From: Planctomycetaceae bacterium | GTDB taxonomy: Bacteria > Planctomycetota > Planctomycetia > Planctomycetales > Planctomycetaceae | Length of the DNA stretch: 64,000 nt | Assembly: GCA_021732845.1 (NCBI GenBank) | Contig: JAKFUF010000047.1 | Span: forward strand, 1 to 64,000 | Direction of reading: 5' to 3' | Shown here: positions 8,324-16,800 of the stretch, piece by piece | Layout of the letters: each line of letters opens with the position of its first letter | Numbering within the stretch: position 1 is the first letter of the stretch | Translations under genes and position numbers: made by a program | The notes under the pieces: generated by a model | Seen by the model: the letters and a program-made list of their open reading frames with translations, nothing else | Databases searched by the model: none | Told to the model about the DNA's origin: nothing

Positions 8324-9799
8324 GTGCGAATCGCAGTGGCAGAGATCGCGCAGGAAACGGATACCTTCAGTCCGATGACCGCGGACATCAATGACTTCAA
8401 GGCGTATGGATTGTTCTACGGCCCTGAAATCTTGGAGCGAATGCGCGGAGCGGGTGCGATCGGTGGATTGCTGGAGATTGTCGACGAGCAGACCGAGCCA
8501 GTCGAACTGGTGCCCATCCTCCGCGCCTGGGCGGGCGCGGGCGGAACGATTACCCAAGAGACGCTGGAGTACCTGACGGAAAAACTGGTCGCAGGTTTGA
8601 AGGCCGCCCTGCCCTTCGACGGGCTGTTCCTGGCTCTGCATGGTGCGGCCGCAGCCGCCAATGACGACGACCTGGAAGGTTACGTCCTGGAGAAGGTCCG
8701 CGCGGCGATCGGCGACAAGATCCCGGTCATTGGCAGCCTGGACCATCATGCGAACATCACCGCGCGGATGGTGCGGCACGCGACCGTGCTGATCGGCCAC
8801 GAGACGCAGCCCCACGACACCGTGGGCACGGGGCGAAAGTCGGCCCGGGCGTTGTTTCGCATCTTGAAAGGCGAAATCAAGCCGACCGTCGCCTGGCGGA
8901 AGATCCCCATGATCACGCCGCAGGACCAGTTCCTGACCTCGCAGGGTCCCATGAAGCAGTGGTTCGATCTGGCCCGCGAGATGGAACGCCGCCCAGGCGT
9001 CATCGACGTTTCCCCCTACCCGATGCAGCCGTGGCTCGATGTCGCCGAAGGTGGCTGGGCCGTCGTGGTTCACACCGACAACGACCCGGCGCTGGCGGAA
9101 AGCCTGGCCAAAGAAAGCGCGCAACTCGCCTGGAATCTGCGCGAGCAGTTCTGGGCTTCGGAACGGGTCTCGGTGGCCGAAGCCGTGCGTCAGGCAGTGG
9201 CTGCCGACAGCGGGCTCATCATCCTGTCTGACACGGGCGATTCCATTTATGGCGGCGCACCGGGGGACAGCACGGTCATTCTGCGCGAACTCGTGGCTCA
9301 AAACGTGCCCGCCCTCGCGTTCGTCCCGATCATTGATGTCGAGGCTGTCGACGCGGCCTTTGAAGCGGGCGTGGGAGCCACGGTCACGCTCGATCTGGGT
9401 GGCAAGATCGACAATGTTTTCAGCCAGCCAGTCCGGGTCACGGGTCGGGTTGGGGCGATTTCCCAGGGAGTGACACTCGATGTCGAGGGCCGGGGAATCT
9501 GCGACATCGGAAAGACGGCACTGCTGGAAGTCGGACAGATCCGCATCGTCTTGATGGCGGAACGCAGCTTTGCCGTGAATCATCCGGTGCTCTACGCGCA
9601 CCTCGGCCTGGAAGTGGCAGACGCGAAAATGGTCGTCGTCAAGACAGCCAGCAATTTCCAGTTCTTCAGCCGCTGGCGCAAGGGCATGATCCGTGTCGAT
9701 GCCGGCGGCATGACCCAATCCGACCTCACGGCCTTCGACTGGAAACGCGTCCCACGGCCGATGTACCCGCTGGATGATCTGCCGAACTGGAAGCCCTGA
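8324..9799 (+). CDS. M81 family metallopeptidase (MlrC/microcystinase C-like)
   Basis: 491 residues from a GTG at 8324, with GGAG about 11 bases upstream; the protein then starts RIAVAEIAQETDTFSP, the conserved MlrC opening. The N-terminal DUF1485 half includes FLALHGAAAA and SLDHHANITARMV, with histidines expected to bind zinc. The C-terminal MlrC half begins near ILSDTGDSIYGGAPGDST, the second metal-site motif. MlrC of microcystin degraders cleaves linearised toxin, but the family is widespread in organisms that never meet microcystin, and its general role is probably small-peptide or amide hydrolysis. No signal peptide, so cytosolic. It stands alone between a divergent PQQ gene and the outer-membrane protein gene, about 200 bases downstream. 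Confidence 0.88.
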   Translation: MRIAVAEIAQETDTFSPMTADINDFKAYGLFYGPEILERMRGAGAIGGLLEIVDEQTEPVELVPILRAWAGAGGTITQETLEYLTEKLVAGLKAALPFDGLFLALHGAAAAANDDDLEGYVLEKVRAAIGDKIPVIGSLDHHANITARMVRHATVLIGHETQPHDTVGTGRKSARALFRILKGEIKPTVAWRKIPMITPQDQFLTSQGPMKQWFDLAREMERRPGVIDVSPYPMQPWLDVAEGGWAVVVHTDNDPALAESLAKESAQLAWNLREQFWASERVSVAEAVRQAVAADSGLIILSDTGDSIYGGAPGDSTVILRELVAQNVPALAFVPIIDVEAVDAAFEAGVGATVTLDLGGKIDNVFSQPVRVTGRVGAISQGVTLDVEGRGICDIGKTALLEVGQIRIVLMAERSFAVNHPVLYAHLGLEVADAKMVVVKTASNFQFFSRWRKGMIRVDAGGMTQSDLTAFDWKRVPRPMYPLDDLPNWKP

Positions 9800-10006
9800 T
9801 CCGCCCGGCGTTCAAGACATACCAATCAAAACCCTGTATCGAGAATCGAAAATGACGCCAATCTGGCACATGCCGGTTCCGTAGACTTTACCGTTCATTC
9901 CTGAAATGTGCGTCTGATTCCACGGCCTGCGCCGATTGTAATGAGCAGCGCCGTCCGTGGCGGGGAACAGCCGTTCCTCCACCGGAGCCAATCAGGAGAT
10001 CCAAGG

Positions 10007-11176
10007 ATGGTTCGTTCGTCGCTTGCAGGGTTGTTGCTCGCTGCGATCTCGTCGAGTTTGGTCTTTGGTGCCGAGCCACGGATGGCTGGGCACTCTGCCG
10101 CCGGTTTTCCGCAACCGTTTCGACAGGTTGGCTTCGAATCCGGCAGGCCTGGCTGTGCCATGGATAGCTCTGGGTATTCTCCGTTGGCCACTCCGGCTCC
10201 CGGTGCGACCGAACCGGGTCCTACCGATCCAGCAGCCCCAGCCACTCCACCCGCCAGTCCGTTTGAACAGGCGGTGAACGATTCGAGCTTCGCGCCCCCC
10301 ACTCAAGGGTTCGCGGGCACACCCACCACTGTGGCCGCGGCCGGCGGCTACCTGGACCCGGCGGCACCATTGACGACGCTTCGGTTCCGTTACGATGCCG
10401 CGTTCGGCAGCAATTTTCCGGACCGTGGCGAATACATTTATGCCAAATCGGGCTTCTTCCGTACAGTGGCCGGCCCGCTAAACGACCCCAACGCCCAAGG
10501 TCTGGGCCAGCGGGAGCGAAACGTCGATTTCGAGGACTACAGATTCTACGGTGAATATGCCTTCACCCGGCGGTTCTCCATCTTCACGGAAACTGCCATT
10601 CGGGCCATCGATCCAGAAAACAACTCCAATGGAACCGGCTTTGGTGACATGAATGCCGGCTTCAAGTTCGCCCTGCTCGCGAGTGAAGAGCAGTTTCTCA
10701 CCGTGCAACTGCGGACGTACATTCCTACCGGCGAGGCCAACCGTGGCTTGGGAAATGGCCATGTCAGCATTGAACCGGCAATTCTCTATCTCCGCCAAAT
10801 GGGCCGCTGGCAGTTGCAGGGCCAGATCATGGAATGGGTGCCAATCAACGGGTCAAACTACCAGTCGAACGTCATCAGCTATGGTGCCGGCCTGGGATAT
10901 TTGCTCGTCGATCAATGCAATTACCGCATCACGCCCGTGACCGAACTTGTGGGTTGGACATTTCTGAATGGAGCGAAGTCCAGCATTGTCGGCCAGAGTT
11001 CGGCAACCAATGACGCGATCCTCAACATCAAGATCGGTGCCCGCATCGGCTTGGGCCGTGTGGATCCAAGCAACCGTACGGGACAGAGCACGCTGTACTT
11101 CGGCTATGGCCACGCCCTGACCGAAGACCGCCTCTACCGCGACCTGTTCCGTGCCGAATATCGTTGGCAATTCTAA
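10007..11176 (+). CDS. Outer-membrane beta-barrel (transporter/porin-like) protein
   Basis: 389 residues from the ATG at 10007, with AGGAG upstream. A Sec signal (SLAGLLLAAISSSLVFGAEP) is followed by a Pro/Ala/Thr-rich segment to about residue 110. The remainder consists of alternating amphipathic strands such as TLRFRYDAAFGSNFPDRG, QFLTVQLRTYIPTGEAN and STLYFGYGHALTED, ending RAEYRWQF. A terminal aromatic residue is the usual BAM recognition signal of outer-membrane barrels. This matches proteins annotated as 'transporter' or phenol-degradation MetA-like barrels in planctomycetes. The substrate is unknown. It is an isolated gene; a small hairpin at 11205-11219 (CCTGCC/GGCAGG) lies just downstream and may help end transcription. 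Confidence 0.8.
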   Translation: MVRSSLAGLLLAAISSSLVFGAEPRMAGHSAAGFPQPFRQVGFESGRPGCAMDSSGYSPLATPAPGATEPGPTDPAAPATPPASPFEQAVNDSSFAPPTQGFAGTPTTVAAAGGYLDPAAPLTTLRFRYDAAFGSNFPDRGEYIYAKSGFFRTVAGPLNDPNAQGLGQRERNVDFEDYRFYGEYAFTRRFSIFTETAIRAIDPENNSNGTGFGDMNAGFKFALLASEEQFLTVQLRTYIPTGEANRGLGNGHVSIEPAILYLRQMGRWQLQGQIMEWVPINGSNYQSNVISYGAGLGYLLVDQCNYRITPVTELVGWTFLNGAKSSIVGQSSATNDAILNIKIGARIGLGRVDPSNRTGQSTLYFGYGHALTEDRLYRDLFRAEYRWQF

Positions 11177-11631
11177 TGTTGTGGAATTCATGAAGGCCTG
11201 TTTTCCTGCCGTCGGCAGGCACGGTCGTCTTCCATGAGCCAGAGCGAGCTGGTCGATCGCTTGGCGGTTTCGTGACGCTACGCCTGGCAAAAGATCCGCA
11301 GGCAATGGGGCCGCAGACAGATTCGACCTGCCGGTCGAGTTGAATTCGCGCCGCTCACCACAATTGAGCAGACTGGCACCGGTTTTAGCACGCCAGCGAG
11401 CCGGCCGGGCCATCCGCGATGGGCCAACGACCTCACGCTGCATCAGTGAGGCAGCCTGCAATTCCGAGTCGCTGCCATTACCAGCCACGCCGATGTGGGT
11501 GCGCTGGGTGCGACCTTTGGCATTCAACGAATGTGGCGGACTTCAAGGTTCCGTGCGGCATCTGCTCCGCATTGGCAAACCTGACGGCAAGCGCATTCAA
11601 GCGGTGTTGAACGCCAATCACATTCCGAGCT
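11177..11631. other. 455-base gap between barrel gene and csrA
   Basis: Both flanking genes end here (convergent). A 6-bp hairpin with a 3-base loop at 11205-11219 follows the barrel gene but lacks a T run. Open frames cross the gap on both strands, with no ribosome-binding site, no recognisable product and overlap with csrA on the opposite strand, so I do not call them. No RNA gene is visible. Confidence 0.4.
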
Positions 11632-11865
11632 TCAGGCGGACGCGGTTTCGCACATCTCTTGTGGATTCGCCGCGACACAGGTTCCCGAGCCCGCTGAAGT
11701 GTTGTCATCCAGCGACAACAGTAATTCAGACCGCATGATCCGCACGCCATCCGGGGCCTCAATCCCGATCCGCACCAAGCGTCCTTTAATTTCCAAGATC
11801 GTAATTTTGGCGTTCAGAGAGGGAAGAACTAACGCCTCGGTGGGTTTCCGGGAGAGAACTAGCAT
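11632..11865 (-). CDS. csrA: Carbon storage regulator CsrA
   Basis: 77 residues from the ATG at 11865; AAGGA lies about 10 bases upstream. The start MLVLSRKPTEALVL, the core ITILEIKGRLVRIGIEAPDGV and the basic residue R45 (equivalent of the RNA-binding Arg near position 44) identify CsrA. It is a dimeric RNA-binding protein that binds GGA-containing leaders and changes translation or stability of target mRNAs. There is a one-residue insertion before R45 relative to the enteric protein, and a Ser/Thr/Ala-rich C-terminal tail of about 25 residues. It is monocistronic here, with no flagellar or fliW gene nearby. A sequence resembling a sigma-70 promoter (TTTACG, 18 bases, TACTAT) is readable on the minus strand about 90 bases upstream, but weakly. 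Confidence 0.92.
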   Translation of the reverse strand: MLVLSRKPTEALVLPSLNAKITILEIKGRLVRIGIEAPDGVRIMRSELLLSLDDNTSAGSGTCVAANPQEMCETASA

Positions 11866-12305
11866 GGCATCTGCATCCTTGTCGAGCCAATCAGGGGATC
11901 TGAAGTCGGGATTCCAGAATCGACGACTTTCGAAAGCGGTTTCGTCACCAAATAGTACGCAGTTCCAGATTTTTCCGTAAATAATTTGCGAAGACGTTTG
12001 CAACCTGAATGGCATTAATGATTTGCGTCACTCGTATTTCGCACTGGACAATTGCTGGCCGTTAAATTTTTCCTAGATTCCACAGTGTTCGGATGATCGG
12101 GTTTAGGGGTTGTGCCATCTCTGACAGAGGGATGTGGCGAACCGATTCTCCGGCTATTTCCTGTGGTGCCGATCGTTTCGTTGTCGATGATTAGGGTGAA
12201 ATCTGGCGCGAATGACGGACGGCCCCGCAAGCCGCCGGCCACTGGGGTTCACGGAGCGAACCGCAGGGCAGATCCAGGTTGCAAGCCGACCCAGGAGAAT
12301 CAGTT
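11866..12305. other. Divergent intergenic region between csrA and the Tyr-rich secreted protein gene
   Basis: About 440 bases containing the promoters of both flanking genes. Part of it is AT-rich compared with the surroundings (about 11950-12080). No gene with a ribosome-binding site, no tRNA and none of the window's heptamer repeats could be recognised. A weak candidate csrA promoter lies on the minus strand in 11930-11990. Confidence 0.4.
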
Positions 12306-12608
12306 ATGTTGAAGGGGAGCCTTCTGTCGGGACTGGTGTTTCTCACCATTCTCGTTGCCGCCTCGACGTCGAATCCATCGACCGCCATGGCGGCGGGACG
12401 GGGCCAGCCGTCGGACTGGCAACGGTTTTACTACTACCCGTATGTCTATTATCCCCAGAATTTCGGCCCGCTGCAGGAGTACGACAACCTGTACTACCGC
12501 TACCCGGCTGAACGTCAGATCCCGGTGTACAACTCCGACTGGTACAATTTCTACCCATCCGAAAAGCCGTACTACCGCGGTCACCACTTTTACCTGGACG
12601 TGTTCTAA
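12306..12608 (+). CDS. Small secreted Tyr-rich protein (annotated 'calmodulin-binding' in some planctomycetes)
   Basis: 100 residues from the ATG at 12306, preceded by AGGAGA at a normal distance. The first 29 residues are a Sec signal (LLSGLVFLTILVAASTS ... AMAA). The mature 70 residues are strikingly aromatic: RFYYYPYVYYPQNF, NLYYRYPAE, DWYNFYP and HHFYLDVF. I recall similar small planctomycete proteins carrying the name 'calmodulin-binding protein', but nothing in the sequence demonstrates that function. It could be a cell-envelope structural or adhesion component. It is a single-gene unit ending at the strong hairpin terminator at 12684. Gene reality is well supported by signal peptide, ribosome-binding site and terminator. 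Confidence 0.82.
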   Translation: MLKGSLLSGLVFLTILVAASTSNPSTAMAAGRGQPSDWQRFYYYPYVYYPQNFGPLQEYDNLYYRYPAERQIPVYNSDWYNFYPSEKPYYRGHHFYLDVF

Positions 12609-12683
12609 CCGACTCGGCAACAGCCGCAGTTGACAGTGTCCTCGATCCAGGGATGGATCCAGTGACCACCGCCGAGGCCAGCG

Positions 12684-12720
12684 AATGCCAGGCAACATTT
12701 GTGCCTGGCATTTGGCTTTT
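12684..12720 (+). terminator. Rho-independent-type terminator after the Tyr-rich protein gene
   Basis: An 11-bp perfect stem: AATGCCAGGCA at 12684-12694 pairs with TGCCTGGCATT at 12702-12712 across a 7-base loop. TTGGCTTTT follows. It lies 76 bases after the stop codon at 12608 and before the convergent gene ending at 12730. Confidence 0.8.
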
Positions 12721-12729
12721 GGCCCGCCC

Positions 12730-13497
12730 TCACTCGGGCTTCAAATAGCCCAGGTAGGCATATTCAAACCGCGTGCGGCGTTCGTTGTCGGCCGAGAGCC
12801 TTTCCGTCAGTCCGGGCATCCCTTCGAACACGGCATTTCGCGAGCCGACAGTGGCGTTGGCGTGGGTGAACAGGATGATCACCAGCGCTTTCGCCTGCGG
12901 CATCGACTTGTACACGCGAAACATTTCACTGCTGAAACGGGCCGCACTTTCTGCCCGAAAGCGCACGGTCTGGTCGCCCGCCTTGAGGGTAAACGCATTG
13001 TCATCGCTGAGATGCAGTTCCCACAAATCGCAGCGTTTCTGCAATTCCGAAAACGAGAGCACGTGCCGAACCAGCGTGGCTCCCTTCGCCGCCGCCAACC
13101 GCTTCAATTCTTCGCGCAGCCGCGTGCCTTCGGCCGCGGACTCCGGTCGGAAGACCTTTGACAGTGTCTTTTCTGGCACATTGAACAGCTCTGCCAGGAC
13201 CTTGCCGACCTGCTGCATGTCCTCCTGCGAGACCTCCAGTTCGGCTTTCAAATCCCGCGAATTTTTGCGGGCCGCGAGGAGTTCCGTCATCAAGCGTTCC
13301 TGCTCCTCGGTCAGGCGCTCCATGCGGGCCTGATTTTCGGCGTCTCCACGGACACTCTCTTCCGCCGTGGTTTTGGCTTCAGCCTGGCTTTTCAACGCCC
13401 GCTCCCGAGCGTCCACATACTGCGCAAAAACCACGATCATCAGCAGATCGAACAGTGACACAAGCTGAAATGTGAGCCGGCGGGTGGGTAGACGCAT
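12730..13497 (-). CDS. N-terminally anchored coiled-coil protein, ExbD/MotB-like topology
   Basis: 255 residues from the ATG at 13497. A single hydrophobic segment at about 8-27 (FQLVSLFDLLMIVVFAQYV) contains an acidic residue (Asp17), which recalls the proton-path Asp of ExbD/TolR/MotB. A Glu/Lys/Arg-rich coiled coil follows (about 28-105), then a globular C-terminal domain of about 140 residues with blocks such as RFRAESAARFSSEMFRVY and KALVIILFTHANATVG. The topology is that of a cell-wall-facing stator-like or TolR-like protein, but no clear family motif is visible and no ExbB/MotA partner is adjacent. It is divergent from the giant FHA/coiled-coil gene. Function unknown. Confidence 0.72.
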   Translation of the reverse strand: MRLPTRRLTFQLVSLFDLLMIVVFAQYVDARERALKSQAEAKTTAEESVRGDAENQARMERLTEEQERLMTELLAARKNSRDLKAELEVSQEDMQQVGKVLAELFNVPEKTLSKVFRPESAAEGTRLREELKRLAAAKGATLVRHVLSFSELQKRCDLWELHLSDDNAFTLKAGDQTVRFRAESAARFSSEMFRVYKSMPQAKALVIILFTHANATVGSRNAVFEGMPGLTERLSADNERRTRFEYAYLGYLKPE

Positions 13498-13850
13498 GGA
13501 GAACGGCCTGAGGATTCGATCAATCTCTGTGTGGTGTCATCAAGATTACACAAATGGTGTCATTCGTTCGACGTTGTCTGGCGGAGCCTTCCGGTTCCAA
13601 GACCGCCAAAAAGTGTTGGGATTGAAGGATTGGTGCCGACTGTGCCGTCTGGGCAGAAAAATTTCGCCGCACGGGTACGGTGAAATGCTGAAACATTTTT
13701 GACCAGGCGAATTGGTGGGGTATAGCTCCCTCAGGTGTTGGACTCTGTCACGAAAGGCACGCGCCTTTCCCTGCGCAGTGCAAAATACACCGTCGCTTTT
13801 TTGCTGCCGAACGCATGGCTTCCATGCGGTGGGCACGTTCGGGATCGGCC
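13498..13850. other. Divergent intergenic region with a short direct repeat
   Basis: 353 bases between the divergent anchored coiled-coil gene and the giant FHA gene. TGGTGTCAT occurs at 13532-13540 and again at 13555-13563 in the same orientation, 23 bases apart (about two helical turns), 35-66 bases 5' of the minus-strand gene. A 7-bp hairpin (GAAAGGC/GCCTTTC, 13752-13769) is also present. No gene was recognised; the short frames lack ribosome-binding sites. Confidence 0.45.
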
Positions 13851-16800
13851 ATGACAACGAAGTCTGCTCCATCATCAGCGCCAGCGGCAGCCACCGCGGA
13901 TGTTGCCAACCGGGACTCAATTGGGGGCCGAGCGGGTTCTTCCGCCGCGCAGCGCCCTGGATCGCGCACGCTGCTCGTTCTCGAGCCACTGTATGACACA
14001 CTCAATCTGGGGCCGATTCTGCTCGATCAACCCCGTTGTGTGCTGGGTTCCGATCCCGATTGCGACGTTCAGATGGCGATCCCCGGAATCAGGGGTCAGC
14101 ACTGCGTGATCGTGACCGGACCGCGGCGCGTGATCATCAAGGCGATCGATCTTCACACGTGGCTCAATGACGGTCCTGTCCGGGAAGGCGTCTTGCGGGC
14201 GGGTGACCGATTGGCGGTCGGTCCGCTGGAATTTCGGGTGCGGCTGGCAAACGCCGATGAGTTGCTGGCCACGGTTCCAGACGTGAATTCCGCCGCCGAT
14301 TCCAGAAATGTCAAGGAATCGCGCCGCCAGCAGGCTGGCTCTGAACAGTTGACCCGTCTGCGGGTCGACATGCAGGCCGACCTGGAACGGTTGGAAGCCG
14401 CCATCACTCAACAGCGGTGCGAGCTGGAAGCCCTGCACAAAACGCCTGCGCCGGCAGCCGGCAAGCCCGCGCCAATTGAAAGTCGGCCCGGAAGTAGTCC
14501 GTTGACGCGTGAGCGAGCACTGCTGCTGGAATTGCGGCAGGACCTGCAGCAAGCTACGGTGGAGTTGGTTGCCCGGGATCACGCGCAGGTCCTGCGTGAG
14601 GAGCAATGGAGGGGACTTGCCGCGGCGGCCGTGGCTGAAAACGCGGCGGCCGAACGGCAGGCAAGGCACCAGCATGCCCTGCTGCAGGAACTGGCCCTTG
14701 AGATTCAGAGCACACATCGCGAAGTCCTGAAGACTCAGCGAGAACTGGAAACGGGCCGCGAACAGATCCGCAATTCGCAACGGGAACATCAGGAGGAGTG
14801 CGCCGCGCTCGCGGAAAAAGCGGCGAAGCTGGCGACTGACACACAGCGGCTGCAGCAGGACCGGGAGGCTCTCACGCGGTCGGAAATCGAACTGGAGTCA
14901 CTGAAGCTGTTCCTGCAGGAGCGCAACGCGCAGCTCGCCTTGCAGACCCAGTTGCAGGCAGGCCGCGAAGCCGACCTGTCGGGAGCCAGAGACGAACTTG
15001 CCATCCAGACGCAGCAGTTGCATTCCGACCGCGAAGCCGTGGAGCAAGACCGTCGCCAACTGCTAACCACCGCCGCGGCGCGTCAAATCGAGGCGGCGCA
15101 GGCAGAGTGTCGGCACGTTGAGCGCGAGGGGCAGATCGCGCTCCGTGAAACCAAGCTCCAAGCCACCGCGGAGGCTTTGGCGCACCGCGAAGTGGAGCTG
15201 GAAACCGCACAAACGGAGGCTGGACGACGAGCCGCGCAGTTGCAGGAGCGTGAGGCCGACTGTCGGCAAAGAGAGCATGCCCTGCAACTGGAAACCACGG
15301 AGTTGGAAAGGGCGCGCGCCGAATCGACACGAATGCTCGCCGAGGTCACTCAGGCTCGGAGGGCGCTGGTCGCCGAACAGGAGCAGTTCGCGCAGACGTC
15401 CTCTGCTGTACGGCGGGACTTGGAGCAGGCGAAACTGCGCGCCGCCGAAGAATGCCAACAACTGGAGCACCGCGCGGCGGAAATCTCCGCGCAGACGGCA
15501 GAACTGGGAGTTCTGGAGCGGCGGCACGGCGAACGGGAGTCAGAACTCTCAAGATCCGAACGACGGATCCGGATTGAACAGGGGGATTTGACGGCTGCAC
15601 GAAACGAGTTGTCGGAACTTCGTGAACAACTGCAGCGAGATCGCAATGACTTCAACATTGAGCAGGAAGGTCTCCGGGCACTCGATGCGGTGAAGGCCGG
15701 TGAGAATCAGGCTGAGGCGGCGCGGTTGGCGAAAGTACACACCAGTCTCAATACGCAGCGCGAGCTGCTCGTGGCCGAGATTGCCTCGCTCAACCAGCGC
15801 ACCGAGGAACTGGAACGGCGTCACGCGGACTTGGAATGCCGTGCCCAGCAACTCGATTCCGGCAAGGCGGAATTTGTGTCCGCAGGTGTGGAAATCGCCT
15901 ATCTGCGTTCGCGGCTGACCGCCGATCAGGAGACACTCGATGCGGAGCGCCGCCAGCTTGTCGCCGATCGGTCGGCATTCGCCGCGGAAACAAGTGAAAT
16001 TGAACTCCGCCAATCCGGGCAGTCACGGATGTTGGCCAGCGCGCAACACGAACTGGAGCTGGCGCGGACGGAGTTGGCGATCGAACGTGAGCAGTTGGAG
16101 GCAGAACGGGATCGAGTCGCCCGAGTCGGAGCGAAGCAAACAGAGGAAGCCGCCGAGATTGACCGTCGGACGTCCGAGCTCACTGAGCAACACGACCGCT
16201 TGAGTGTTCGTGAGTCCGAAATCGCCGCATCGCAAGATGAGATCAAAGCTTCGCGGGCGCAACTGACGATTGACCGCGAACAGCTTGAGGCCGAGCATGC
16301 GGAGCTTGCGCTCGCCGCTGCGAACCATGAGAGGCAGTCAACGGCAGCGGAGCAGCGCATCACGACGCTGGAGGAGCAATGCCGCAGTTTGGAGGCCAGA
16401 GAAGCAGAGCTTGCGGCCACTCGCCAGGCACTGGACGAAGCGCGGACGCAACTGACGACTGACCGCGAACAGCTTGAGGCCGAGTGTGTCGAGTTCGCCT
16501 TGGCCACGGCGAGCCACGAGGAACTGATGACGGAGGCAGAGGAGCGCCGCGCCGAACTGAGCGATCAGCTCCGAAATGCGGATGCCCGCGACTCTGAGAT
16601 TACGGCCATGCGCCGGGAACTCGAAGAAGCGCGAACCCAATTGATTGTCGACCGCGAACAATTGCAGGCCGAGCGCGTCGAGTTTGCGCTCGCCGCCAAC
16701 AACCACGAGCAACAGACCGCGGCGGCAGAGCATCGCGGCAAGATGGTTGAGGAGCAGCGCCAAAACTTGGAGGCCCGCGAATTTGAGATTGCGGCCACTC

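Noticed and set aside
8264-9718. 484-codon minus-strand frame opposite the M81 gene
   Set aside because: Antisense shadow of a conserved protein; composition is His/Gln/Asp/Arg-skewed with no domain.
11374-11390. TGGCAC ... TTTTAGCA resembling a sigma-54 promoter
   Set aside because: The -12 element does not fit (TTAGC, not TTGC) and no gene lies downstream on that strand.
13715-13800. GGGGTATAGCTC at about 13720 resembles the 5' end of a tRNA
   Set aside because: No matching acceptor 3' half, anticodon arm or TTCGA-type T loop follows within 80 bases.
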